A stretch of 64,000 nucleotides of DNA, taken from NCBI GenBank assembly GCA_000611775.1, contig KK106984.1:836364-900363 (forward strand), read 5' to 3'. This DNA is from Umbilicaria muhlenbergii (taxonomy: Eukaryota; Ascomycota; Lecanoromycetes; Umbilicariales; Umbilicariaceae). This document shows positions 51,254-62,363 of the stretch, in pieces; the first letter of the stretch is position 1; each line of letters starts with the position of its first letter. The position numbers were made by a program, and so were the translations under genes. The notes under the pieces are model-generated. The model saw only the letters and a program-made list of their open reading frames with translations. It did no database searches and was not told the DNA's origin.

Positions 51254-54200
51254 ATGGCCCTGACGCGCCGCGATGTGGTCATAGCAGCTTTCGCCAGCTT
51301 CGTTGCTTGGGGTTTCCTTACTCAATGGGCTCCAGCGCTACGATATGCGGGATACGCTCTTGTCGCTGGCGCTTTCATAGCGGTCCTGGCTATCATAGCA
51401 TTGATAGTACTGACTTCAAAGGGTGCGACTCATGCGGGGACGGAGCGAAGCAAGCGGCAAAGGACCGCGGCGTTCGTGGCTCCTGACGCCTGGAAAGCGG
51501 AAACGACATGGCTTGCTAGCAACGCGATCTACCAGAAGGCAGCCCTTTATCCATCATCCTTCGTTATCTCAGACAGTATTGATGAGCTCCTCGACCTTGT
51601 ACTCCGGGACTTTGTCACTTCGTGGTACAGTAACATCACTCGCAGTCCCAACTTCACCAACTCGATAGATACGGCAATTAGGGCTGCGTTCGTCAATATC
51701 AGGGACCGGGTCTTTGGTGTGGATATTGTGGATCAAACAGTGTCACGGATCATTCCAATTATTACTTGGCATTTGAAGGATTTCTACGATGCTGAAAGGG
51801 CAGTACGGGGCAAAAACCTCAATCGCAATGTTACGGAATCAGAAGAGTTGGACCTTGCTATTGCTGGGAAGTATAGGGAAGGCAAATTACATCCGGCGGC
51901 TTCGCTGGCATACTCCGATACCAAGCTCATACAGCAAGAATACCTGCGCAAGCTGATGGTACGGCTTATGCCTGAGGTGCTACCGGAGAGCATAATCAAG
52001 AGCAGGGCGGTTTCAGTATTGATCAAGGAAATTGTGTCATGCGCAGTGCTGTCTCCGGTGATGGAAATGTTGTCTGACCCGGACACGTGGAACCAGCTAA
52101 TGGAAGCATATGTAAGAAAGTACTCAAACATCAAAACCCAGCTCGCTGATGTATTAGTAGGGCAGAACCATGCTACAGGATCGCAAGAGTGTCCGCAAGC
52201 TGCGGGCAGCCTTGGACGAGCACGCATCGCCAGCTCCGAAACCGCTCCGTCCGCTCAGCTTCCCCAGACTATCTCCCAGTGACGACGAGCGTAAATTTGA
52301 GCGCTTCGTTAGATCGATTCGTCAGTGCAACAATCTATCCGACGCGCGAAGGTTTCGAAGCGAGGTAGCTAGCCAGCTGAAGCGCGAGTCAATGATGGAA
52401 GGGCAAGATCCAATATACCTGCGGCGATTGGAGACGGGCAAACGGATACTCGATCAGCGAGTGGCTAAGCTCAGTGCTGTTGGGGGAACTTCCAATGCTC
52501 GAGTGCCCCAGCCTAACTTCGGCAATGGCCATGCCGCTTCAAGAATGGCGAATGCTTCCATCACGGAGGTGCTACACGATGCAGCTGGACTTTCATACTT
52601 TATGGAGTACATGGATCGGCAGCGACTCATGACTATGGTTCAATTTTGGATTGTCGTCGATGGGTTCCGTAATCCACTAGAGGACGACATTTTGGAAGAT
52701 GAAAAGTTTTCGGGGGCTCCTCCGAAATGGACAGACTCCGATCGTTTAGATCTCGCGCAGATCAACGAGGCTTACCTCTCCAAACCCGAGCTAAAGGTGT
52801 CCGAAAAAGCCCGGGAAGAAGTGCGGTCCTTCTTGAAGGCTGGACGTGATGCTACACCGATGCAGTACTTGAGTGCTCGGAGTGCAGTTCTCAGGGCACA
52901 AACCGCGGTTCTGGAAGAGCTGCAAGACGAGCATTATCCGGCTTTTAAGAAATCTGATCTTTACTATAAATATCTAACGTCCGATGATTCATCTAGCAAA
53001 TCGATGTCGATGACAGGGACTCGGGCATCGAAGACTCCTTCCATTATGTCCATACCTGAGTCTGCAGCTCGTCCCCATCAGCCACCTCGTATGATCTCCC
53101 GGAACAGCACAAGGAGTGCCGATCTCAGAAGGAATGCAACATCATCGAGTGACCTTAATTCTGCGGCAAAAGCCAAAGATGAGTCTTCCCAGAACCACCA
53201 ACGCCGTTCTTTCGACCTCAACCCGTCGTCGCCGCTATTCGACGATGACATCGAGAATGAACAGTTGGCCAGATCCACTCACAGCCTCGAAAACTTCCAC
53301 ATGAACGGCGATCATTCGAATGGTAATCAAGAGCAGATGGTGCAAGCCATGGAAGCAGCTCTAAATGATATCATAACCGACAATCCCAAAGCAGACCATT
53401 CGCACGATCCTCTGTTCGATTCTCCAGAATCAAACTTCATGTCTATGCGAGAGACAGACTCCCCTCGGAGCTCCGTGGAGTTCAGCAAGACCGACTCGAT
53501 CTTCTCCGAAAAGGAACGCGAGCGACCCAATCTAGCCTCCCTAGGGTTGGTCAACACATCGTCCCGCATCGGCGTTTTCACAGACGATGACCTCTTTGGT
53601 GATGAGGAGAAATTTAGTGAGGACGAACATGCTGATCCTGAAGAGGTCACGGAAGAGAAAGGATCTGAAGATGAAATTCACCAAGCGGCACCGGGCGATC
53701 TTGGATTGGCAGAGGCTATATCGGCCTTGACCAATGATATTGAGAAGCTAGCAGCTCAAGAATCCATCGTCGACACACTCACCCGCAAAGCGGAACTTAC
53801 AAATAACATCGCAGAGCTTCGCATTCTGGGCAAATCCAGGTCGAGCTTACAGCGTGAGATACGCCGGAAAGAACTCCAGCGTCAGCAATATATCGTGCAG
53901 GAGAGTGACAACAGTTTGTATGGGCGTGCTAGTGTCGAAATCAAGTCGATCATGGTTGGTAAAGAAGACGATGGGCAAGAATTCGCCTTGTACGTTATCG
54001 AGGTCCAGCGGAAAGCCGGCGAGCACATGTCAGCGGCTTCATGGGCAATTGCCCGACGTTACAGCGAGTTCCATGACTTGCATCAGCGTCTGCGTAGCAT
54101 ATACCCGGCTGTCCGCAACCTCAATTTCCCTCGCCGTCGGCTTGTGATGAAACTTCAACGAGACTTCCTACACAAACGTCGTGTATCCCTGGAAAGATAT

Positions 54201-55007
54201 CTCCGGGAGCTACTCCAGTTACCAGCTGTCTGCCGCAGCCGAGACTTACGAGCTTTCCTTTCCCAACAGGCCATCATCTCTACCACCAATGACGCCGGCC
54301 GAGATGGCGAGCGACGCGACATCGTCTCGCGGATCTACAACTCGGTAACGGACGGCATGGACGAATTCCTCGGTAACATCCCAGTCCTCGACCAACTCTC
54401 CATCGCAGGCCAAAACCTAATATCCGCCGCGACGAGCCAATTCAACACGATGCCGACCGTCGTGCCCGAAGACCCCGTCGACAGCGCCGAGGCCCAAGCC
54501 GAGCTCGAAGCCTTCGAAAACAAAGAACTCGAACCCTTCGTCAAGCCCATCTGCGACCTCTTCCTCGAAGTCTTCGAGCTCAACCGCGGCAACAACTGGC
54601 TCCGCGGCCGCGCCGTCGTCGTCGTCCTCCACCAACTCCTCGGCGGCACCGTCGAGCGTAAAGTCCGCGACAGCGCCAAGGCCCTCGTGCGCGAGGACGC
54701 CCTGCTCAGATACATCAACATGGCCAAGGACCTAATGTGGCCTGGCGGGCAGCTGCGGGCGGCGAATAACGCGAACGCGAAACCGAGGACGGCGGCGGAG
54801 AAGAGCCATAGTCGCCGGGAGGCGAGCGTGATGTTGGCGACGCTGGTGCCGGATTTGGCGGGGAATGTGGTGGGCAGGGCGAATGCGCAGGCGGCGAGTC
54901 GGAGGATCTTTGCGACGGTTAATAATCCGAGGTTAAATACGCATTTGGCGTTTACGCTTTTGGATGAGCTTGTGGGTGTTTTGTTTGGGGATGGGAGGGG
55001 GAGGTGA
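51254..55007 (+). CDS. mdm1: Sorting nexin with PXA, RGS, PX and Nexin-C domains (Mdm1/Snx13 class)
   Basis: Two exons, 51254-52111 and 52161-55007; 1234 residues. Two N-terminal membrane helices (VVIAAFASFVAWGFLTQWAP and LVAGAFIAVLAIIALIVLTS) are followed by a PXA domain (about 90-280). After the 49-nt intron, which joins MEAY to GRTMLQDRKSVRKLRAALDE, an RGS-like domain starts near 420 (SITEVLHDAAGLSYFMEYMD). A long Ser/Asp/Glu-rich linker with several RxxS/T sites precedes the PX domain (about 890-1000; WAIARRYSEFHDLHQRLRSI). The Nexin-C domain covers about 1065-1210. This architecture bridges ER to vacuole/lipid droplets and regulates contact-site lipid metabolism. Codon choice changes abruptly near 54740, from C-ending to G-ending codons. 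Convergent with the ammonium transporter. Confidence 0.93.
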
Positions 55008-55062
55008 GGGCAGGAGGGGGGGGGGCGGGGAAGGGGGCCGGCATTGGAGGGGGTTTCGGGTG
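54982..55062 (+). other. G-rich tract across the stop codon of the sorting nexin
   Basis: At least eight runs of three or more G lie on the plus (mRNA) strand, including a ten-G run at 55016-55025 and the sequence GGGGCGGGGAAGGGGG. The stop codon of the sorting nexin (TGA, 55005-55007) is inside the tract. It has the form of a stable RNA G-quadruplex in the last codons and 3' UTR. Confidence 0.7.
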
Positions 55063-56090
55063 CGTGTATATATCATGGGAGAAAGAGAGGGTTAGATTAG
55101 TGTACATATTACTGATTGAGTGAAAATTGAAAAGGGAGCTCGATTAGAGCAAAAGTGGCAGCCTACATTCATGCGGCGAGGCTCGCATGGAAGCCACAAC
55201 CCACAACCCGGTCCGCCGTCATCTACTTTCTTCCCCTTTTGGCTGGATATGTCAAGCTACCTTACCAGCGGAAAGAGAGGCATGTCCCTCACAACCTATC
55301 TAATCCAAGCTGTTTTCTCTCGTGACTGATTGAAATTCGAAGAAACTCATGCATAGATCAGCCTCTTCCCCTTCCCTCCCCCCCGCCCCACCCGGGATCA
55401 CATCATCCGATCCCCCTTCCCTCATCTCTGCAGGAAGCCGCTGCGCCCGCCGCATGCATTCTTCAGCTTCTTGCTTCAGCTTCTCGCAGCGGAACTTCCG
55501 TCCCACCCTTCCCTTTCCGCTACATGCATGATGCACGATGCACGCGGCGCCCCCCTGCAGCAGACGTGGTACAGTACGACGCCGGAGTCCGATGGGCAAT
55601 TTAGAGCGTAGTCCGGTAGCTGCCCTAAGCCATCGCATGGCGGGTTGGACGGACGAAGAAGTTCGAACTCGGGGCAGGCGGCAGGCTATGTGGGTGCGGA
55701 CGCTGACAGAGCTGGCTCCGGAGTGGAGTCTTACGTCTTCGCTCAATCGTCCAATCAGTAATAACAAAGGCCAAACAGTTGTTAGGCAGGACGGGAACTT
55801 GTCTATTGAAGTTCTTGATGCAAAAGATTCTCTATCTAGAAAGGAGGTCATACCCTCATAGCGTACTTTAGACATTGATCGCTACTTCAAGCCACACAAA
55901 AAGCGTATCCAGTCGTCCTCTCCTACCCCTAATGCGCCAAGCGAGTTTCGCAAAACCCCCCTCTCTGTAAGCAAAAGCCGGAAGGGTATACAGCGAGACG
56001 ACCAGGTATATCTACAATTAGAACAAAGCTGTCCGAGGTAGTGTTGGAGTACAGAATTCTATGTAACAAGAGGTAGTCGTAAGGAACGAT
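55008..56090. other. Convergent 3' region between the sorting nexin and the ammonium transporter
   Basis: About 1.08 kb, both 3' flanks. Plus-strand C/T-rich stretch at 55360-55520. Open frames at 55300-55875 on both strands mirror each other and have no recognisable product. Nothing else seen. Confidence 0.5.
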
Positions 56091-57908
56091 CTATTCAGAC
56101 GTGTGTGCCTTGATATCGTCGTCGTCGGGGGTTGACGAGTGAGCAAAAACCTTTTCAGTAAGGTTCATTGGCGATCCACGGTCGGCCGAGTATTTTGATT
56201 CGTTGTCCTCCATTAGCTGGCCGTTGACAACATCGCGGGTAAGCTCAACGTAATCGTACTGTAGTCTTCGGTAAGTGGATGATTCAAAGAAAAGAGAGCC
56301 TCAGGAGAGCCTTACAGCAAATTCGCCGATCTCGGCATCGTCCATTCCGAGAACTTCGGATTCTTCGCTGGCACGGAGACTGCAGCCGGGAATCAGGTTT
56401 AGGGCGAAGAGAATGATACATGATCCGCCGAAGGAGTAGGCGAAGCCCGAGAGGGAGTCGGCAAGCTGATAGCCCATTTGCTCCCAGTGATGGTTGAGCC
56501 AGCCTCCGTTGATGACAGTAACACCATCGAGATGAGCTATGTAATCACTGCATAGCGTTAGTTTCATGCCAGGCCATTTTGTATGGTTCAACGTGACACT
56601 TACGCTGCGAAGAATCCAGTGAGAATGTTGCCAACGAGCCCACCAATAGCATGCTCGGCGAAAATGTCCAAAGCGTCGTCAATGCCTAGCACAAACTTGA
56701 GTTTCGTGGCGTAGTTACACGCAGATCCGCCGACCACACCGTAAATAACAGCAGACCATGCGGGGACAAATCCGGATGCGGGTGTAATCGCAACCAGACC
56801 GGCCACCACACCAGAGCAGAAACCAACAGCTGACCACTTTTTCTCCAGTCTGTAATCGAGGACGCACCAGGTCACGCCTCCCACTGAAGCAGCCAAGTTG
56901 GTGACAACCGCAGCCATAACAGCACGCATGTTGGCGCTCAAAGCTGAACCTGCGTTGAAGCCAAACCATCCCACCCACAAGAAGACTGTGCCGATGATGA
57001 TGTGGGTGACATTGTGAGGGCGGTAGTTCAGTTCGTGAGTGCCGTGGCCACGTCTCTTGCCAAGCATAAGTGAATATGCCAATGCCGCCGAACCGGAGGA
57101 AATGTGCACAGGTGTACCGCCAGCGAAGTCAAGACCTCCCATTTTGGCAACCCAGCCCGATGGATTCCACGTCCAACAAGCGATGGGATCATAAATGAGT
57201 GTCGACCAAACGAACATGAAGATCACACAAGGAAGCATTCGACCTCTCTCAGCGGCCGCACCAACTGCGAGTGCGACACTGCATTACATGGGAGGTTAGT
57301 GGTAGTCGTAGGCCAGTGCGAAACCTGCTGCACTTACGTGATTGCTGCGAACATGCCTTGGTAGACGGCGAAGAGTAGATCGGGAATGCGAGCGCTACCA
57401 ACCGAAGGTGCGGCCAGTGTATTTCGAAATCCGATGTTCTCGAGGTTTCCAATAAAGCGGCCAGCGCTATGTGAGAAGGAGAGTGAAAAGCCCCAGAAGA
57501 ACCATTGGAAGGAGATGACACCAGTCGCCATGATGGAGAGCCATATCAGTGACAGCGCAGACTTTCTCCTGGCGAGACCTGAGTAGAAGAAGCTGAGCTC
57601 GGGTTAGCTGGTGTTTCCATGATGGCCAAGGTCGGTGTGCATACCCTACACCGGGAATCATCAGAAGTACCAGTGCTGTTGACGTGATCATCCAGGCAAT
57701 GTCGCCAGACTGCAGTCACTCACGTCAGTACGGTGACCTTGACCGTTGGAGAAAAGAGCAGGGGTTTTGCAGGACACACCTCGTAGAAGACGTTGAGATT
57801 CTGAGTAAGGGAATCACCACCGGTGGGAACAGTGCCATTGTACGGAATCAGAGGGGTGTAGTTGAGTTGGCTCAGATCAACCGGCGCGGTATCGCCTGGG
57901 GTAGGCAT
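56091..57908 (-). CDS. mep2: Ammonium transporter, Mep2 type (Amt/Mep family)
   Basis: Six exons: 57908-57780, 57709-57645, 57592-57338, 57278-56604, 56547-56316, 56258-56091; 507 residues, eleven membrane helices expected. Landmarks are SGDIAWMITSTALVLLMIPG|FFYSGLARRKSAL, the signature GGLDFAGGTPVHISSGSAAL, IGTVFLWVGWFGFNAGSALS and DIFAEHAIGGLVGNILTGFF. Both pore histidines are present: in VHIS and in AEHAIGG. In yeast the first is Glu in Mep1/Mep3 and His in Mep2, so this is a Mep2-type protein, which suggests an ammonium-sensing role. The acidic cytosolic tail (EESEVLGMDDAEIGEFAYDY) matches the regulatory C-terminus. Several GATA sites lie 0.7-0.9 kb upstream. Confidence 0.95.
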
Positions 57909-58632
57909 CGTGACGGTTGTCGAGATACAACTGAAGCTTGTCGAAGTGGTGCGATGGGGGAGATAGGCACGTCGGGGTTCGCGGTAGCAGTCGCACTACC
58001 AGTAGGGGTAGCTTGTCTTGTGGAGCGCAACGGTGAAGCGAGCGACTGCAGGAACGGCCTCTGCCGACGGTCAGGAGGTGAAGTCTGAGGTTAGGTCAGA
58101 GGTGAGAGGTCAGAGGTTAGGGATGTGATTTTGCGCGTGGTGAGGATTCGAGCGGCTGTCGGGGGCGGATGGACGACAGACAGTATTTGTACTGGAACGT
58201 TTCTCCCGATATGCGCACGGTTTGAAGTGGCAGTGAATGGATCAGAGTGGAGAATCACAATGTCACCTAAGACTCTCGCCAACGACCAGACACATCCACG
58301 GCCGGAGGAGAGAGAGCAGGACAGAGGTCGGCTAATATCTTGAGTTGGACGAAGGAAAGTGGCTGCGATCGAGATCACGACAGGCTGAGAGCGCAGGAAG
58401 ACAGACAATGGCCATGGGAGACGGCAGCAAGGCGACCGACAAAGGGCAGGCACTGGGCAAAGCACATCAGTCAACACAGCACGTACGAGCACGACCTTGG
58501 CGGAAGCACATGGCGAGGCCGAGAATGCGCCCAATGGGCATCTTAGTGTGACGCTGCAGAGGCAAACAGGCAGACAGGCAGAGATACGGAGTTGCACGGC
58601 ATGACCGTTTTCGTCGTCCAATCCAAACCGGC

Positions 58633-58813
58633 TTATCGGCCCACACCCGTAGCGGCCCTCGTCCCTATCGAGGGCCTCTAGCGGGGCACTCGAGGCTAGC
58701 CTCGACCCTTTCCGTGGAAGCCGTTCCCCTTTAGTGTGGGGTTGCCGCTTGTGCCTTACCCTTGGCCTCCTGTCAAAGACTCGATAGGCTGCCGTACATG
58801 ATTATCATTATCA
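58633..58813 (-). promoter_or_regulatory. Cluster of HGATAR sites (AreA/GATA-factor type)
   Basis: Five sites fitting HGATAR lie in 181 bp: CGATAA (58633-58638, reverse), CGATAG (58665-58670, reverse), CGATAG (58782-58787), TGATAA (58802-58807 and 58808-58813, reverse). They are 725-905 bp before the start of a Mep2-type ammonium transporter, a class of gene that is AreA-controlled in filamentous fungi. Binding itself is inferred. Confidence 0.5.
58690..58705. other. Perfect 16-bp palindrome
   Basis: TCGAGGCTAGCCTCGA reads the same on both strands. It lies inside the GATA-site cluster, 785 bp upstream of the ammonium transporter start codon, in a setting suitable for a dimeric regulator. Confidence 0.6.
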
Positions 58814-60520
58814 TCATCATCGTCGTCAAGCCTGCTCTGCCACCTTCGGCCGTTGGTGCTTTGGATGTCTCGTGTTTGTGATCATATGTGAGTAAGCTCA
58901 CCTTCCTGTTCAACTTCCGCTTATTCCGTACAGCAAAGCGGTGTGACGATGCGGTCTTGAAATGGTGGTGCTGGCCCTGTGGCGTTTGTGTACTCCGCAT
59001 TGCGCATGCTTGGGAAGGATTCTCCTACGAATGACACACGATACAGCCTTTCGCTGCAGGCGGCCGATTTGCACTAGCCATGCTGACGGGAGCCGGCCGA
59101 CTACCCTTGTGCAGCTTGCAATGGACTGCCCTTCCAGTAATCTGTCTTCCGGCGCCAAGTCAATCTCCCTGACCCTCCGAAGCATGAGTAGGGAGTAGAG
59201 TCCTACCCGTCCTCCGTTGGTCGAGCACCGTAGATTGGTCTCTGTCAAATCTTCAAGCAATACGCAAGCTTCCCGCGCTGCAGACGCCACTGGGCACACT
59301 GCGCTCTCGTGCAAGGCACTCCAATCAGCCAAGGCAGATCATCCATGCCCCGGATGCCATCAGCCAAGATGCCGGATTGGACCACGAATAATATCTGACA
59401 ACCGCAACTCCACGTGCTGAGTCGAGGGTCCTGTTCAGCTTTGATCTTTGCGGGGGACATTGCGGCGGTTTAGATGACTTTGGATGGACCTCTTTCCTCT
59501 GCCTGACTTTCCCCCGCAGATTTCAAACTTCACCGCCTTACTTCGAGGCTTCCCCAGCACCGGGTCGGTAGTCCCGAGTTCGGCCGCAAATCCGTCTAAA
59601 CTTGCACGGAGCGCTCCAAACACAGATTCCAACCAGCGTTGTCCAGACTATCGGTGTGATCGTACGCTACGGACTACCTCGAATTCGGTAGACTTCGGCT
59701 CTACGTTAACGAGTAGAGCGACCGGTTCTGGTCGTGACAGGATGCACCGATTGATAAGACGACTCCTTAGCTCGTACTTCGTATGAGTACCCGGCTTGTA
59801 GCAATCGCAATGATAATTGAAGCATGTCAGAACTTTAAGTCTGATAGTGAAGCCGCTCCTACCGTAACTACAATCGGGCGAGGCTAAAAGAACGTCGAAC
59901 AAAGGGGGGTGGAATGGGGAAATGGCCAAGGTAGGGCTGCAGATAAGGATGTGGCTTCTTCCTATTGGTGTAACGAACAACGTCGCAAGGCCCGAAGAGC
60001 GACAGGAATGAAGAAATCACGCAGAACAGAGGATGATGACTACATGCAGTCAGGAGATGAGGCATTTGTCTAGATACTAGTAGCTAGCATCAAACCGACA
60101 AAGCCGGCAAATACCGTAGTGGTGCGCATGAGGTCGAAGAGAATCGCACGGTCAGACCTGCCAGGCGCACTACCTGATCAGGTGACCGAAAGGACCTTCA
60201 GCTCCCCTCAGCAGCAAATCCAAAACGGAAACCGATACTCCGTAATGCCAAGTACACAGATCGCAGACCTCACCGATCACCAGCATTTACTGCATTTGAT
60301 CCTCTCCTCTCGCCCTTTGAGAGATCGAAGAGATTCCTCCGCACCATTTGACTTGACGGTGCGCCCTGCTGCTTCTATCCACATGACCATGGAAATAACG
60401 CACCTCCTCGTGCGCTACGCCCATAATATGACTCCTAGCCAAGAAATGAAATCCATGCTGCCTAATGCCAAAAGCGTTTGCACCTTATCCGCCTTACTCG
60501 CCGCACAGTAGTTAAAGCCT

Positions 60521-61290
60521 GGGCGTAGGGCTACAACAAGTGGCACTTTTCAGCTGGAGGTCCCTTCAACTCCTCAACAACCAAAGAAAAACGTTCCTTA
60601 TGAGGGATCTGAAACATGAGTTTAAAGAGATGCATTATCAGGAGGGTCCGTAGCTGAAAATTGTCAAATCTTACACCTTCCGCCTGCAATATCACGGCAC
60701 CCCACACATTTCCCTCAAACCTGGGCATAGGACTACATCAAAGTGGCAGTCGTCAGCTGAGGATCCCCCGACTCCTCTGCAACCAAAGAAAAGGGTCTTC
60801 TACGAGGCACTTGTGATGTAGATCTACAGCGATTCATCTTATGTTCCTGCACCATCGAGGGATCGCCAGCTCCTGCAATATCATGGCACACTCACCACTC
60901 TTTAAATACGCGCACTGCCCTAAGCAATGCCATCACCGTTTCGGGCCTTGCATCAAGTTCTCGCATGCCAGATTACACTACACTTCACTGCCCCTATTGC
61001 ACAGCAGGAGCCTCCGTAAACGAGAGAGCTACGCGTAGGGCTACAACAAGTGACAATCGTCAGCTGATGGTCCCCTCGACGCAACAACCAAATAGAAATA
61101 CGTCTTTTACAGAGGACCATAGATGTAGATCTACAGAGATGCAGCTTCATGACGTCCTCAGCCAAAAAGTTGCCGCTGATCCTGTCTACGCCTCCGCCTG
61201 CAGTATCATGGCAAAACCACACTGACTCAGCAAATAGCTGAATTGCCCTACCCAATGCGGAAGTTAGAGCATCACCGTTCTAGGCGGAGG
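60521..61290. repeat. Three diverged tandem copies of a ~200-310 bp non-coding unit
   Basis: Copies start at about 60521, 60722 and 61031. Each opens with a version of GGGCGTAGGGCTACAACAAG followed by a CAGCTG-containing stretch and AACAACCAAAGAAAA. Each later has a CGCCTGCAATATCATGGCA-like box. Copies 2 and 3 also share GATGTAGATCTACAG and a TGCCCTA(A/C)xCAATGC...CATCACCGTT tail; copy 1 is shorter. The copies differ by many substitutions and indels and contain stops in all frames, so they are old duplications of non-coding DNA rather than protein repeats. Confidence 0.75.
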
Positions 61291-62363
61291 ATCTGCGCAT
61301 CCCTGCTTCCCCCACAATCCCACCGCCCTTTTCACAACCCCAGCGGGGCGCCTCCGCAGATGAACAGACAGTCGAAGTAGGCGATCTTAATCGTGATCAA
61401 GACGAATGTATCCATCATGCAAGCACCCAACTTTTTCAACGTCCCAGAAAAGACGCCTCCGCATACGATCGATCGGGCCTCCCCAGGGAGACGATCTCAC
61501 CGCGATGAAGACTGAAAAAAGATCGATGCATGCACTGCCTTTTACGCATCGCAACCCAAAGCGGGCGATCCATGGTGATGAATCCATGCATGCTTCCTAT
61601 TGGAACTCGTAACGCACGGATGTCTCAGGTAGGGACATACGACGCCCCATCCCAATACTCCAAGGGCAGCATGGTTGCCATACAAGCAACGGCCTTTCGA
61701 CATCGAAATTGTGGGGTAGAGGTCATACGCTCTACTCGAAACTTGGCCTGAGAACCAAACTAAGGTACAGCCACACCACCCATTCCTTCCTCGCTTTGAC
61801 ACCCACCCACCCATCCACCCCGCCACCTTCACGCACACGCATCCTGTCACCGCCTTCACGGCACACCCAACGAACGGACCAAGCTCCGGGATCGTCGCTC
61901 AGCTCCCGTCAAGATGTATTAACAAAGCTATGTACGTACCAAAGTCCACACCTATAATACCACAAACCGCCTTTCCCCCCTTTCACCTCCCACAAAAAAA
62001 AAAAAAAAAAAAAACGCGAGCATGTTCGAGTAAAGAAAACCTCCTTCATAGCCCCCAAACGCCGCGCTGATGGATGTCTCCCATGCCCTTCGTATAAGTG
62101 ATGATGCGGAAACAACGCTGAACCCATATATCCCCCTCCCCAAGCCCGCCAATACCATGCAAACGTGAGCGGACCGAAAAAAAGGGGGAAGAAGAAAAAG
62201 AATGTTACAATCGAAGTCGTCCATGCGCGCAAAAGGCCATCGCCAGAGAATATAGTGTATAAGAAAGCGTCGGTCTCCACCCGAATCCCCCGCGGTACCC
62301 ACGTCTCCACCCCATCCCTTCCATGCCATCCCACTCCTCCCCTCTCATCTCACCCCCCCCTCC
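61291..62363. other. Region downstream of the MAPKKK gene, with A21 homopolymer
   Basis: About 1.07 kb including the 3' flank of the kinase gene. A run of 21 A lies at 61994-62014 (T on the kinase mRNA strand). CGCCTCCGCA occurs twice (about 61350 and 61452). No gene supported. Confidence 0.55.

Larger units (their letters stand above)
57909..60520. other. Upstream region of the ammonium transporter, gene-free
   Basis: About 2.6 kb. It contains GATA-type sites, a 16-bp palindrome and an ATCATC/TCGTCG low-complexity stretch, listed or noted separately. Open frames up to 176 codons occur on both strands but overlap, lack splice-consistent extension and have no recognisable similarity. No gene is supported. 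Confidence 0.55.

Noticed and set aside
58091-58621. 176-codon Cys/Leu-rich frame upstream of the ammonium transporter
   Set aside because: Low-complexity composition, mirrored by open frames on the other strand, no similarity; more likely promoter and leader DNA.
60119-60511. 130-codon plus-strand frame just before the three-copy repeat
   Set aside because: No recognisable domain, no splice-consistent extension; composition does not resemble the flanking genes.
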